Positions 45,156-55,053 of a DNA stretch of 64,000 nt are shown piece by piece. Numbering within the stretch: position 1 is the stretch's first letter; each line of letters begins with the position of its first letter. A program made the position numbers and the translations under genes. Under the pieces are notes generated by a model that saw only the letters and a list, made by a program, of their open reading frames with translations, did no database searches and was not told the origin of the DNA. The DNA is from JBKBII01 sp046299415 (GTDB taxonomy: Bacteria; Pseudomonadota; Gammaproteobacteria; Ectothiorhodospirales; Ectothiorhodospiraceae): the NCBI GenBank assembly GCA_046299415.1, contig JBKBII010000007.1, positions 62,001 to 126,000 of the forward strand. The letters are read 5' to 3'.

Positions 45156-46943
45156 TCAGTGTCGTTCGCGGTGATCGATGTCGTCGTCCGGGCTTTCGAT
45201 CTCGAGCTCCTGAATCTTGCGCGTGAGGGTATTGCGGCCCCAGCCGATCAATGTCGCGGCGCGGCTGCGGTGGCCGTGTGTGCGGTGCAACGCGCAGCGG
45301 ATCAACGATCGTTCAAAGATGGGTCCGACGACGCTCAGGGCGTCGCTGTGACCGGCGGCAAAGAAGGCCGTAAGTCGCTGATCAAGCGCCTGTTCCCATT
45401 TTGAATCAGGATTTTCATGGAGCGGCGAAGGCGGATCGCCGATCAAGCGATATGCAGTGTGTGAGTCTGTCAGTGTGCGAGGACTTTCGCTTCGATCTGA
45501 TATCGAAGCCGTGACGTCACGGCTCGTCGTGGCGGCGTTTGTCGATACGCCGGCGCCGTGGCCCGAGTGGATGAGGCCGCCCGCCGTGAGGTCGCCCGAA
45601 GCTGCGCCAGAGGGAGAGTTGCGTACGCGGAGGTCAGCGCAGAGTTCGGGTGGCAAATCGTCAGGGAGGACATCACGGCCGACGGCCATGACCGTCATCC
45701 AGCGACAGGCATTCTCGAGTTGACGAACATTGCCGGGCCAGTCGTGCGCCGCCAGCACGGCCATGGTGTCGGCCGACGGCAGCTTGACCTCGACGCCGAG
45801 TTCGGCGGCGATGCGGGTGAGAAAGTGTCGAACCAACAAAGGAATGTCCTCGCGCCGCGCTCGGAGCGGCGGAACGTCGACTCGAATGACATTAAGGCGG
45901 TGATAGAGGTCCTCGCGAAAACGCCCGTCACGAACGCGCTCGACGAGGTTCTGATGCGTGGCGGTAATGATGCGAACATCGACCTTGACCGGCGTTTGCC
46001 CGCCGACACGGTAAAAGCTGCCGTCGGCGAGGACGCGCAACAGGCGCGTTTGCAGATCGAATGGCATGTCGCCGATTTCATCAAGAAACAGAGTGCCGCC
46101 ATGCGCCTGCTCGAATCGCCCGCGTCGCATTTGACTGGCGCCGGTAAAGGCGCCTTTTTCGTGGCCAAACAGCTCACTCTCGAGCAGGTCTTTGGGAATT
46201 GCTGCGGTGTTGATCGCGATCAGTGGGCCACCTGCGCGGGTCGAGTGCTCGTGGAGGGCGCGTGCGACGAGCTCCTTGCCCGATCCGGATTCACCCTGGA
46301 TCAAAACGGTGATGTTGGAGCGCGCAAGCCGGCCAATCGCACGGAAAACGGCTTGCATCGCGGGCGCCTCTCCGATCAATGCGCCTTGTAGATTCCCGTC
46401 GTCGCTGGGTTCTTCGGCTGGGGTTTCGATGCTGTGGGTGCCGTCGATTGGATTCCGCGTGGCGCGCTCACTTCCGGAGGGCCTCGCGCTCGCCGCTTGC
46501 GCGCGGCTTGTTGCAAGGGCGCGGTCGACAAGTGCCCGGGTGTGTTCGACGTCGAACGGCTTCGGCAGGTAATCGAAGGCGCCGGTCTGAAAGGCTGCGA
46601 CGGTGCTGTCGAGATCAGAATACGCGGTCATGATGATGACCGGCGGCGCGCCGTCGATGCTTCGAACGTGTTCCAGAAAGCGCAGTCCGTCCAGTTCGGG
46701 CATACGGATGTCGGCCAATATTGCGTCGGGCCGCGCGCCGTTCTTCAATGCTCGCCAAGCCTCGCTGGCTCGAGAAAACGACTGTACACGTCGTTGTTCC
46801 GCAAGCAACGCGCGCTCGAGTACCCAGCGTATCGAGTCGTCGTCGTCGATGACCCAAATGGTTTCTTTTTGCGCGGCGATCTGTGCGGACCCAGACCGGG
46901 GCGCCTTGGTGGCGGTCGAGTCACTGGCTCTGGCATTCGTCAC
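45156..46943 (-). CDS. ntrC: Nitrogen regulation response regulator NtrC (GlnG), with long linkers
   Basis: 595 residues against about 470. Receiver domain with phospho-acceptor Asp78 (ILADIRMPELDGL). AAA+ sigma-54 activator domain with Walker A GESGSGKE (217-224), GAFTGA (264-269) and GGTLFLDEIGDMPFDLQTRL. C-terminal Fis-type helix-turn-helix (HRSRAATLIGWGRNTLTRKI). The excess lies in two low-complexity linkers: about 150-185 between receiver and AAA+, and roughly 90 residues between AAA+ and the DNA-binding domain. It activates sigma-54 promoters under nitrogen limitation. Its start overlaps the ntrB stop. Confidence 0.94.
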   Translation of the reverse strand: MTNARASDSTATKAPRSGSAQIAAQKETIWVIDDDDSIRWVLERALLAEQRRVQSFSRASEAWRALKNGARPDAILADIRMPELDGLRFLEHVRSIDGAPPVIIMTAYSDLDSTVAAFQTGAFDYLPKPFDVEHTRALVDRALATSRAQAASARPSGSERATRNPIDGTHSIETPAEEPSDDGNLQGALIGEAPAMQAVFRAIGRLARSNITVLIQGESGSGKELVARALHEHSTRAGGPLIAINTAAIPKDLLESELFGHEKGAFTGASQMRRGRFEQAHGGTLFLDEIGDMPFDLQTRLLRVLADGSFYRVGGQTPVKVDVRIITATHQNLVERVRDGRFREDLYHRLNVIRVDVPPLRARREDIPLLVRHFLTRIAAELGVEVKLPSADTMAVLAAHDWPGNVRQLENACRWMTVMAVGRDVLPDDLPPELCADLRVRNSPSGAASGDLTAGGLIHSGHGAGVSTNAATTSRDVTASISDRSESPRTLTDSHTAYRLIGDPPSPLHENPDSKWEQALDQRLTAFFAAGHSDALSVVGPIFERSLIRCALHRTHGHRSRAATLIGWGRNTLTRKIQELEIESPDDDIDHRERH

Positions 46944-48004
46944 ACGGCGCTCTCCGGCTGAATCGGAATCAGAATATCGAATTCGGTTTTTCGTGGACGT
47001 GAGCGGAATTCGATGACGCCACCGTTGAGCTGCACGAGTCGCTGGGCGATCGAAAGGCCAAGGCCGCTGCCATCGGCGCGTCCCGACACCATCGGAAAGA
47101 AAATGCGATCGTGCAGGTGCTCGGCGACGCCAGGGCCATCATCGCCAACGCGCAGCAGGGCGACGAGACGATGACGGACGCCATGCACGGTGTGATGACG
47201 AAGAACACGAGTGATCAATGACAGGCGCCCTTCGCCCTGCGCGCCACCCATCGCTTGAACGGCATTGCGGACAAGGTTTAGCGTCGCTTGAATCAGCATG
47301 TCACGGTCGACGGTGATGTCCGGAATCGACGGATCGTAATCGCGCACGACTCTCAGGCTTTCCGGGAGCTCGAGTCGAATAAGAGACAGCACGTGTTCAA
47401 GGACCTCGTGAACGTTGAGCGCTATTCGCTGTGGTGCTTGGTTGGGTCCAAGCATTCGGTCGACCATCGCGACAAGGCGGTCCACCTCGCGGAGGACGAT
47501 GGTCGTGTATTCGACCAGCGATGATTCGGCCAGCTCCACCTGTAGAAGCTGGGCGGCGCCGCGCATTCCACCGAGAGGATTGCGGATCTCATGCGCAAAT
47601 CCTCGCAGAATCTCTCGCGACAATTGTTGCTGGCGTTCGCTTTGTTCGTCTTCAGCGATGCGGCGGGCGCGATCCAGCGGGAGCAACTCGACGAGCAGAC
47701 CGTGCCGATTATCGAGTTCCGCGGGGGTCATGACGACATCGGCAAGGAACGACTTGCTGCGCGGCGGATGCAGGTGGATGTTGCGTAACCCCATGGTCTC
47801 GGCTGGTGGCCGGTTGTGCGTAAGCGGCTCATTCAGGCCCAGCAGTTCATGAAGTGCGGTATTCACCGCGCGGCTGCGAGAAACACCCAGCAACATCTCC
47901 GCCGTGGCATTGAGTCCGAGCACGCGACATTGGTCGTCGAGCCAGAGCACGCCGATGCTCATCTCATCGAAAGCCGTGGCGGGTAGAGCGGGTGCACGTC
48001 GCAT
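46940..48004 (-). CDS. ntrB: Nitrogen regulation sensor histidine kinase NtrB (GlnL)
   Basis: 354 residues, normal length. N-terminal PAS domain (about 10-110, GVLWLDDQCRVLGLNATAE), H-box GFAHEIRNPLGGMRGAAQLL with His138, N-box NLVRNAVQAMGG, G1 DDGPGVAEHL and G2 GSGLGLSIAQRLV. It is cytoplasmic, controlled by PII, and phosphorylates NtrC, encoded 4 bases overlapping downstream. glnA, often just upstream, is not here. Confidence 0.95.
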   Translation of the reverse strand: MRRAPALPATAFDEMSIGVLWLDDQCRVLGLNATAEMLLGVSRSRAVNTALHELLGLNEPLTHNRPPAETMGLRNIHLHPPRSKSFLADVVMTPAELDNRHGLLVELLPLDRARRIAEDEQSERQQQLSREILRGFAHEIRNPLGGMRGAAQLLQVELAESSLVEYTTIVLREVDRLVAMVDRMLGPNQAPQRIALNVHEVLEHVLSLIRLELPESLRVVRDYDPSIPDITVDRDMLIQATLNLVRNAVQAMGGAQGEGRLSLITRVLRHHTVHGVRHRLVALLRVGDDGPGVAEHLHDRIFFPMVSGRADGSGLGLSIAQRLVQLNGGVIEFRSRPRKTEFDILIPIQPESAV

Positions 48005-48915
48005 GGGAATCCAGAGATGTCGTCGGCGAGATCAGAGACGTCGGTGAGACACCGTCGTCGTCAAAATGAAAGGCGTCTGGAGCGTCCTGCGGTGTCGGTT
48101 GACGCGACCGTAGGGCCGTGCGCGATCGCCGAGGTCAGATCTTTTTTGTTCAAAGTAAACCGCTACCCGCCGACCTATGCAGAAGGCTTGCCAAGCTTGG
48201 AAGCCGAGGTTCGGATCGAATCACCCCCGATGTGATCGGTCAGTCAGGAAGCCGATCAGAACCGTTGTCGGCACGCGGATCGCGAGAAGGGCCGCTGGCT
48301 GCCGGTGTCGAGGCAGTCCATCGACCAGCCATTGATCAGCCGACGTTGCGGTTGCCAGATCGCGGCGCGGGCGCCGGCGAGTGTCGTGCCTGCCCTGTTT
48401 TGGTGAAGCTGCGCGTTGTTAGCGTGCAAAATCCGGACGGATTGCTCAATTATAGAGCGCTCCTGAGCGCGATTGATGCAGCCGTCGCAGAGGTTTCGGA
48501 CGCGCTGCAATCGGGACCATAGAGAACTGCGCACCCCCGCTCGTCGTCCTGGCTGCTGTTCCTGGAAAAATCTCGCGCGAAGCCTCGGATCGAGTGTGGC
48601 ACTGATCTCGTGTTGGTGCTGCCCGTTGTGCAATGCCGAGCCCCGCTTCCGAGTTCCTGGTGCGAGGTCCAGTGTCGAGCACGGCTCCAAATCTGGGTAC
48701 GACCGCGGGGCCATGAGTGCGCACTTCGTAGGGGTCGATGAGATCAGAGAGTTCGCGGCACAGTACCGTCAGACCCTAGAGACCATCGCTCGCTGAAGCA
48801 CACACGAAGGCGAATCAGGCCAAGCGACACCGCGACGAAACCGCGTCTCCCTTCCCAAGCAGCGAGGCGGATGGATTCTCGGTGGGCTGGCTCCAGGTGT
48901 CGTCTCTGGAGGTGT
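48005..48915. other. 911-base gap upstream of ntrB
   Basis: Only short frames of biased composition; no glnA or DUF4124 gene, which often precede ntrB. No structured RNA or terminator recognised. It should hold the ntrBC promoter. Confidence 0.5.
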
Positions 48916-49722
48916 TTAGTCGCGTGGCCAAACCTTGTTCAGCCGACTGGCCAGCTTGGCAATGGTCGCCAGATCCTGCGGGTCTAGTTTGCGACCTGGC
49001 GCCGTGATAGAAGGCGGCAGCGGCGTGTCGATCAACGGCGATTTGAGACCAAGAACTGGACTCTGGGCAGACGAGGCCGTCGCGTCAGCCGACGACGCCC
49101 ACTCTTCGGATTCTCGCAGGAGGCGGAGTGCGGCGGTGCTGCGCATGAGTACAGGCAGCGCGCCCCGCTCAATCGCGGCCAGGGGTTGGTGCGTGCGAAA
49201 ACCAGTCAGCCAGCTTCGGGCGCGTTCTTCGTCTAGTTTCAATACGCCGGGCTGATCGGTGGATGCGTGCCCCGAATCTGGACTCGCGTCTGGGTGTTTA
49301 TCGGCATAGAGCACGGTGTCGAAAAGACGATCCGCGATCCAAAGCGCGCGCGGTACGCGACGGAAAGGCCTGTGGTCGGCGGCGTCTTCGCCGAGGCGCT
49401 CGAGCCAGCCTTCGCCGAGATTCAGCTGGCTGGACTCGACGATGACGGAGGGGAGGTCCTCGAAACGATATAACTGCTGGAAACGCCATTCGGTTTCGAG
49501 TGCTGGGCGGCGCGGATCGTCGGTGGCCAGCCTCTCGATTCCGCCGCGCAACCAGCGTTGTAAGATGCGCGGAACGACGGACGTATCGCCGTGAGGCGCT
49601 GCGTACGGGGCAAGGGCTTGGGCGCAGACCATACCGTCGGCGTACGCGAGAGCATGGGGATCAATCGGATTTGCGGCTTCGGCGCCGACTGGTGCGATCG
49701 CTCGTCTAGCACTGTGCTGCAT
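48916..49722 (-). CDS. Degenerate homoserine-kinase-like protein (APH-fold C-lobe, N-lobe missing)
   Basis: 268 residues. Segments recall the C-lobe of the APH-type homoserine kinase, which sits next to DUF2782-polA in other gammaproteobacteria: ALETEWRFQQLYRFEDLP, RVPRALWIADRLFDTVLYAD and LAAIERGALPVLMRSTAALR. The N-lobe (about 100 residues with the nucleotide Lys) is absent. The catalytic-loop region reads IADRLFDTVLY where the family has roughly IHADLFRDNVLF, so the catalytic His and the Asn are lost. The following Asp-containing segment is replaced by a Ser/Asp/Thr-rich stretch. The frame is open throughout. I infer a decayed or repurposed thrB; the assignment rests on remembered family patterns. 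Confidence 0.4.
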   Translation of the reverse strand: MQHSARRAIAPVGAEAANPIDPHALAYADGMVCAQALAPYAAPHGDTSVVPRILQRWLRGGIERLATDDPRRPALETEWRFQQLYRFEDLPSVIVESSQLNLGEGWLERLGEDAADHRPFRRVPRALWIADRLFDTVLYADKHPDASPDSGHASTDQPGVLKLDEERARSWLTGFRTHQPLAAIERGALPVLMRSTAALRLLRESEEWASSADATASSAQSPVLGLKSPLIDTPLPPSITAPGRKLDPQDLATIAKLASRLNKVWPRD

Positions 49723-50374
49723 CGTGGGCTTTCCGTTTTAATCCGAGACCGTCGGAGGAGCGGGTTCAGCCGCGGTGACTCGCTCGGTGGGCAGGCGTTC
49801 TTTTGGCTGAGTGTTGACTCGTCCTATCGGCGCTAGAACATAACTCGGCGCCGACACGGCGAGGCGATTTCGAATCTGGCGAACGGTTGCAGCGCCGGCC
49901 GGCGTCATAGCGACCGTTTGTACGAGCAAACCGGCACAGGCCGCGGAATCGACGAAGACAGCCCGCGACCGAAGTTTGGATCGTCGTTCCGGATCGCGGG
50001 CCGCAGGCTCGAATTCCGAGCATCGGCCGACGTACAAGGCCAGCCTTTCGCCGACACCATTCCGACGGTTTTCCGCCGTCGACTTTTTTGTATTGACGTT
50101 CTGACGTTGATCCTGATACGTCGATTTTATTCGGTGCCGATTCTTCGTTGACGCGGATTCGTCGCTGGTCAGTGCGCATTGGTTACGTTTTGACAGCCGC
50201 TGTAATGCAATCTCCCGGTATCGCGTGCGCCTTGGTGTGGGATCACATGGGGTCCGCCGGGAATGTGGCGGTATGCGTTTCGATAACCCGCTGGATACTC
50301 GTGATCACTCTCGAGCGCTGTTGTGGTCAAGGCGGCTTGCGCTAAACCGGCCTTGGCTGACGGCGACGACCGGC
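49723..50374. other. 652-base gap between DUF2782 and the homoserine-kinase-like gene
   Basis: I looked here for the missing kinase N-lobe in all minus-strand frames and found no match; one 99-residue frame (50037 to 49738) is uninformative. No other feature recognised. Confidence 0.45.
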
Positions 50375-50887
50375 TCACCACTGGAAGATTCGCCAGCGCG
50401 GCGAGATGAAGCCAGGCGCCAAGTCGTCACGGCGCGAGTCCATTGTCCCGTCACCGTTGGTGTCGATCAAATAGTAGGACGGCCCGACCTCGGGAATGAC
50501 TTCGACGAAGATCAGTTGCCCCTCGACGCGATACTCGAGTCGGCGCTCACCGACACCGTCGATGATCGTGACCTCGGCGTTTTCGAGCTCTTCGAGCGCC
50601 CGAGCCCGTTCGTCGAGTGTCGGCGGAATGCGCTCGCCACTGTCGCCGTCAGCATCGATTGCGGGCGGTGGCGGGACGTTCGTAGCTGTGGCGCTGCCAC
50701 CTGCTGCCGGACTCGCGTCAGGCACGAAGCTTTGCGCCTGCGCGGTCGACAGCGTCACGACGCTCGCGAACAAAACAATCGCGGCGGTTATGGCTCCGCC
50801 TGTTGTTCGAGGCGTTGGCGCCAACGCTTTTGCGTTGTCCGACTTGAGAAGGGTGCGAGACGCCTCGCTGCCTGATGTCATGTTCAT
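50375..50887 (-). CDS. DUF2782 protein (periplasmic or membrane-anchored)
   Basis: 170 residues with a hydrophobic segment at about 33-50 ending in AQAQS, a likely signal peptide. A Pro/Ala/Asp-rich linker is followed by the DUF2782 core: AEVTIIDGVGERRLEYRVEG, QLIFVEVIPEVGPSYYLIDT and NGDGTMDSRRDD, ending PRWRIFQW. The family is known from gammaproteobacteria next to polA and has no assigned function. The start overlaps the stop of the LOG gene by 4 bases. Confidence 0.85.
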   Translation of the reverse strand: MNMTSGSEASRTLLKSDNAKALAPTPRTTGGAITAAIVLFASVVTLSTAQAQSFVPDASPAAGGSATATNVPPPPAIDADGDSGERIPPTLDERARALEELENAEVTIIDGVGERRLEYRVEGQLIFVEVIPEVGPSYYLIDTNGDGTMDSRRDDLAPGFISPRWRIFQW

Positions 50888-51609
50888 AGCTCCATGAATC
50901 GACTTCGGTCCTCGGCTGAAGGAACCGAGCCTCGCGCTTCGTAGTGATCGAAGATGGTATCAACGACAGCCTTCGGCGTATCGACGACGTGAAACAGCTC
51001 TAGATCCTCCGCGTCGATCATGCCTTGAGGCACCAAGGTGTTCCTGAACCACTCGATCAGCCCATGCCAAAACTCGGAGTCGACGAGCACGATGGGGATT
51101 TGGCGGGTTTTTCCGGTTTGCACGAGCGTCAGAATTTCAGCCATCTCATCAAGAGTACCGAAACCACCCGGCAGCACGACGTAGGCCGAGGCGTATTTGA
51201 CGAACATCACCTTGCGCGAAAAAAAGTGGCGAAAGCCGAGACCGATATCTTGGTACGGGTTGGCGCGTTGCTCGTGGGGGAGCTGAATGTTGAGGCCTAT
51301 CGAGGGTGACTTGCCGGCGAAAGCCCCTTTATTGGCGGCCTCCATGATTCCGGGGCCGCCGCCGCTGACGACGGCAAACCCGGAGTCGGATAACTCGCGC
51401 GCGACTTGTTCCGCGAGTGCGTACCGCGGGTGGTCGACGGGCGTGCGAGCCGAACCGAACAGGCTGACCGAGGGGCGGATACGAGCGAGACGCTCAAAGC
51501 CTTCGACGAACTCCGCGACGATCTGAAAAATTTTCCAACTCTCGCGTGTCAGCTCGCTGTCGTCGATCGGCAACAAGCCCGGGTGTTGTGCGCGCTCCTT
51601 GGGGGTCAT
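50884..51609 (-). CDS. LOG-family nucleotide 5'-monophosphate phosphoribohydrolase (TIGR00730)
   Basis: 241 residues from the ATG at 51609, which has GGAG 8 bases upstream; the frame is open to 51723 but the extra residues are unlike the family. Signatures are VSLFGSARTP, VVSGGGPGIMEAANKGA and the defining PGGFGTLDEMAEIL. LOG proteins cleave ribose-5-phosphate from nucleotides, making cytokinins in plants; in bacteria (PpnN-like or smaller) they act in nucleotide salvage or stress. It is coupled to DUF2782 by a 4-base overlap. Confidence 0.9.
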   Translation of the reverse strand: MTPKERAQHPGLLPIDDSELTRESWKIFQIVAEFVEGFERLARIRPSVSLFGSARTPVDHPRYALAEQVARELSDSGFAVVSGGGPGIMEAANKGAFAGKSPSIGLNIQLPHEQRANPYQDIGLGFRHFFSRKVMFVKYASAYVVLPGGFGTLDEMAEILTLVQTGKTRQIPIVLVDSEFWHGLIEWFRNTLVPQGMIDAEDLELFHVVDTPKAVVDTIFDHYEARGSVPSAEDRSRFMEL

Positions 51610-52197
51610 CTGTGGGGCTCCATCTAGGGTTTCTTGGAACTGATGGTTTCTTGGGACTAAGGCTACTGAAAAGTTGAATCCGGGACGCTCTGAAGGCGCT
51701 CGGGCTACCCTTGAAAACTTCAATGCTTGCCCGAGTGCGGCTGAACTTTAGCGTCCAAGCATTCTGCGACACGCGAAAAAACGATGAGCGGTTGCCGCCG
51801 CCTTCACGATTGGACGGAATCGTTCATCGACGCTTCGCAATGGCCTTCCGCGCATATGACCGGTGTCTTCGCCAGTTTGAGGTGCGGTGTGGCTGGTTGA
51901 TGTCGATGTCCGCTGCCCCTGTCACCACAATCGACGACGTTTGCCGATGGGCGCGGTCACGAGGGCGGGTCGAGCAATGTGTTTTTGAAGCTCGCTGCGA
52001 AGCGCGTTCGAGTCACGCGGCAGCCCATGACTGTCGCGCGATATCAGCAAAACACGGACTGGAACGGCTGATGTTCAAGGTATCCGGCGTCGTGGTTGAT
52101 AGCCTCGATCGACGTGCGCAACATGCGGATTCGCAGGCGCCCGACTCGATCCTGCTAGCATCTCACGACCCTCCGTCAGTGTCTCAAGGTCAATGCG
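51610..52197. other. 588-base divergent gap between the LOG gene and polA
   Basis: A plus-strand frame (51711-52214) overlaps the polA start and has no recognisable content. Promoters for both directions presumably lie here. Confidence 0.45.
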
Positions 52198-55044
52198 ATG
52201 TCGGTTCTGAATGATGCTCCCTTTGTGCTCGTTGACGGGTCATCGTATTTGTTTCGTGCGTATCACGCGTTGCCCAAGTTGACGGCCCCAGACGGCCATC
52301 CAACGGGTGCACTTTTGGGCGTGATGAATATGCTCGAGCGACTTCGCTTTGAATGTGCGCCGACGTATATGGCCGTCGTCTTTGACGCGCCCGGCAAAAC
52401 CTTCCGCGATGATCTTTATCCGCAATACAAAGCGACACGTGTCGAGACGCCGGACGACATCCGCCGTCAGATCGAGCCGCTACACGACCTTGTACGCGCG
52501 CTTGGCTATCCGTTGCTGTGCGTGGACGGGGTCGAAGCCGACGATATCATCGCGACGCTGGCCGTCGAGGCGGCAGCCGACGGTCAAGCGGTGTTGATCT
52601 CAACCGGAGACAAGGACCTCGCGCAGCTGGTCAATGATCAGATCACGCTCGTCAACACCATGTCCAACACCCGACTCGACCGCGCGGGCGTGATCGACAA
52701 GTTTGGCGTTCCGCCTGAGCGCATCGTCGATTATTTGGCATTGATCGGCGACACGGTCGATAACGTTCCCGGCGTTGACAAGGTCGGGCCGAAAACGGCC
52801 GTCAAATGGCTGAATGAGTTTGGCGATCTCGATTCGATCATGGCCGGTGCCAATTGCGTCAAGGGGAAGGTCGGGGAAAATCTGCGAGACGCCCTGTCGC
52901 ACTTGCCGTTATCGCGCGAACTGGTCACGGTCCGACGTGATTGTGAGATCGGGCAGGCGTGGTACACGCTCAAGTTGAGCGAGCCGGATCGCGACGCGCT
53001 TTCCGGTCTGGCTCAGCGTTTTGGTCTGACGCGGTTGTTGCGAAGTCTGAACGATTCGGGCGATGACTCAGGCGCCGACAACGGCGTCGGTGTCGAACCG
53101 TCTCCGCCGCCTTCGGATGGGGCGTCGACCGCGGCGTCTCGGGCCGTTGATGCGAGTCATTTGGTTGTCAGGATCGTTGATTCGGTGGCAGAGCTCGATG
53201 CCTTGATCGATGTTCTCGATCAGGCCAAGTCGCGTGGGCAGCTCGTCGCTTTTGACACCGAAACGACGGCGCTGGATCCGATGCAGGCGGAATTGGTTGG
53301 GATGTCGTTTGCCGTCGATGGCGATGGTGGCTGGTATGTGCCGCTGGCGCATCGCGACTCGGCTGGGCCGGGCGCGTCCACTGATGTGACCATCGAGCAG
53401 CGCCGAGCTGACGGCGAAAAGTCGCATCTAGCCGACGCGGTCAACGCGCCAGCCGAGACCCTTGCACGCCTCGCCCCATGGCTGGCTGACGAAGCCGCGC
53501 CAAAACTCGGTCATCATCTCAAGTACGACCGCACGGTCTTGATCGAGAATGGTTTGAGCTTTGCGGGGATTGCCCATGACACGCTGCTCGAGTCTTATCT
53601 GCTGGATGCCGGCAGCCATCGTCATGATCTCGACAGCCTCGCTGAGCGGCATCTCGGTTGGCGCACAATCCACTATGAGGATTTGTGCGGTCGAGGCGCC
53701 AAACAGCTTGCGTTTGCGGATGTGCCGGTCTCTGACGCTTCTCGTTACGCGGTCGAAGACGCAGCGGTGACGATGCGGCTTCATGAAAAACTGGCACCGC
53801 GTCTGGCAGCGCAAACCGGGCCGCTCAACGTGTACGAATCGATCGAGCGCCCATTGATCGCCGTTCTCGGCGACATGGAACGCACCGGGGTGCGTATCGA
53901 TACCGACGAGCTGGCGCGTCAGGGCGAGGCCCTGCACAAACGCTTGGCCGAGGTCGAGGCCGAGGCCTATCGCGTCGCGGATGGCGAGTTCAATCTCGGT
54001 AGCCCGAAGCAGATTCAGGACATCCTGTTCGATCGTCTGGGCCTGCCGGTTTTGCGCAAGACGCCAAAGGGCCAACCTTCAACGGCGGAGGATGTGCTTG
54101 AGCAGATGGCCGCGGATCATCCGCTGCCCTCGTTGATCCTTGAATACCGAGGTTTGAGCAAGCTGATTTCGACGTATGTCGACAAGCTGCCAACGCTGGT
54201 CAACCCACGCACGGGTCGAATCCACACGTCGTTCCAGCAGGCGGTCGCGGCGACAGGTCGACTATCGTCGACGGATCCGAACTTGCAGAACATTCCGATC
54301 CGAACAGAAGAAGGGCGGCGTATTCGTCGCGCCTTCGTTGCTGCTCCGGGCAAACGTTTGTTATCGGCCGACTACTCACAAATTGAATTGCGCTTGATGG
54401 CCCATTTTTCTCAGGATGAGAAATTGCTCGAGGCATTTCGAGCGGGTTGCGACATCCACCGCGCAACGGCGGCGGAAGTCTTCGCCAAACCGCTGGAGGC
54501 CGTCGATGACGCCGATCGACGTGCAGCGAAAGCGGTCAATTTCGGCCTGATCTACGGCATCTCGGCGTTTGGATTGGCGCGTAACCTCGGGATCGATCAA
54601 CACGAGGCACGGATCATCATGGATCGCTATTTCGAACGCTATTCCGGAGTCGCGCGCTACATGGAAGAGGCTCGCGAACGCGGTCGCAAACAGGGGTATG
54701 TCGAAACGTTGATGGGTCGTCGTCTGGCGCTTCCAGAAATCGATTCGCGCAATCCGGCTCGCCGCGCCGCGGCCGAGCGTGTTGCGATCAACGCTCCATT
54801 GCAGGGTACGGCGGCCGACATCATCAAGCGTGCGATGTTGCGTGTTCATGCCGAATTGGCAGGCATCGCCGAGGACGCACGAATGATTTTGCAAGTCCAC
54901 GACGAACTCCTGTTCGAGGTGCGTGAAGATGACGTCGATGCGGTGAGGACGTTTGTCGTCGCAGCGATGGAGAGCGCAGCAGAGCTTGACGTCAAGCTCG
55001 TCGTTGAAGCTGGCGATGGCGCCGACTGGTCGGCGGCACACTGA
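52198..55044 (+). CDS. polA: DNA polymerase I
   Basis: 948 residues. The 5'-3' exonuclease domain starts VLVDGSSYLFRAYHALP and includes DGVEADDIIATLA and STGDKDLAQLVN. The 3'-5' proofreading domain is intact, with Asp353 and Glu355 in VAFDTETTALDP. The polymerase domain has motif A DYSQIELRLMAH from residue 725, the O-helix RRAAKAVNFGLIYGISAFGL and motif C LQVHDELLFEV. Low-complexity segments lie in the linker before the proofreading domain (about 285-315) and inside it (after HRDSAGPGAS). It fills gaps in repair and removes RNA primers. Confidence 0.97.
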   Translation: MSVLNDAPFVLVDGSSYLFRAYHALPKLTAPDGHPTGALLGVMNMLERLRFECAPTYMAVVFDAPGKTFRDDLYPQYKATRVETPDDIRRQIEPLHDLVRALGYPLLCVDGVEADDIIATLAVEAAADGQAVLISTGDKDLAQLVNDQITLVNTMSNTRLDRAGVIDKFGVPPERIVDYLALIGDTVDNVPGVDKVGPKTAVKWLNEFGDLDSIMAGANCVKGKVGENLRDALSHLPLSRELVTVRRDCEIGQAWYTLKLSEPDRDALSGLAQRFGLTRLLRSLNDSGDDSGADNGVGVEPSPPPSDGASTAASRAVDASHLVVRIVDSVAELDALIDVLDQAKSRGQLVAFDTETTALDPMQAELVGMSFAVDGDGGWYVPLAHRDSAGPGASTDVTIEQRRADGEKSHLADAVNAPAETLARLAPWLADEAAPKLGHHLKYDRTVLIENGLSFAGIAHDTLLESYLLDAGSHRHDLDSLAERHLGWRTIHYEDLCGRGAKQLAFADVPVSDASRYAVEDAAVTMRLHEKLAPRLAAQTGPLNVYESIERPLIAVLGDMERTGVRIDTDELARQGEALHKRLAEVEAEAYRVADGEFNLGSPKQIQDILFDRLGLPVLRKTPKGQPSTAEDVLEQMAADHPLPSLILEYRGLSKLISTYVDKLPTLVNPRTGRIHTSFQQAVAATGRLSSTDPNLQNIPIRTEEGRRIRRAFVAAPGKRLLSADYSQIELRLMAHFSQDEKLLEAFRAGCDIHRATAAEVFAKPLEAVDDADRRAAKAVNFGLIYGISAFGLARNLGIDQHEARIIMDRYFERYSGVARYMEEARERGRKQGYVETLMGRRLALPEIDSRNPARRAAAERVAINAPLQGTAADIIKRAMLRVHAELAGIAEDARMILQVHDELLFEVREDDVDAVRTFVVAAMESAAELDVKLVVEAGDGADWSAAH

Positions 55045-55053
55045 GGCATGTCG

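Noticed and set aside
45558..46391. 277-codon plus-strand frame antisense to ntrC
   Set aside because: Shadow of ntrC; the ntrC frame carries all response-regulator motifs.
51711..52214. 167-codon plus-strand frame upstream of polA
   Set aside because: Overlaps the polA start, lacks a ribosome-binding site and has Cys/Arg/Ser-rich, unstructured composition.
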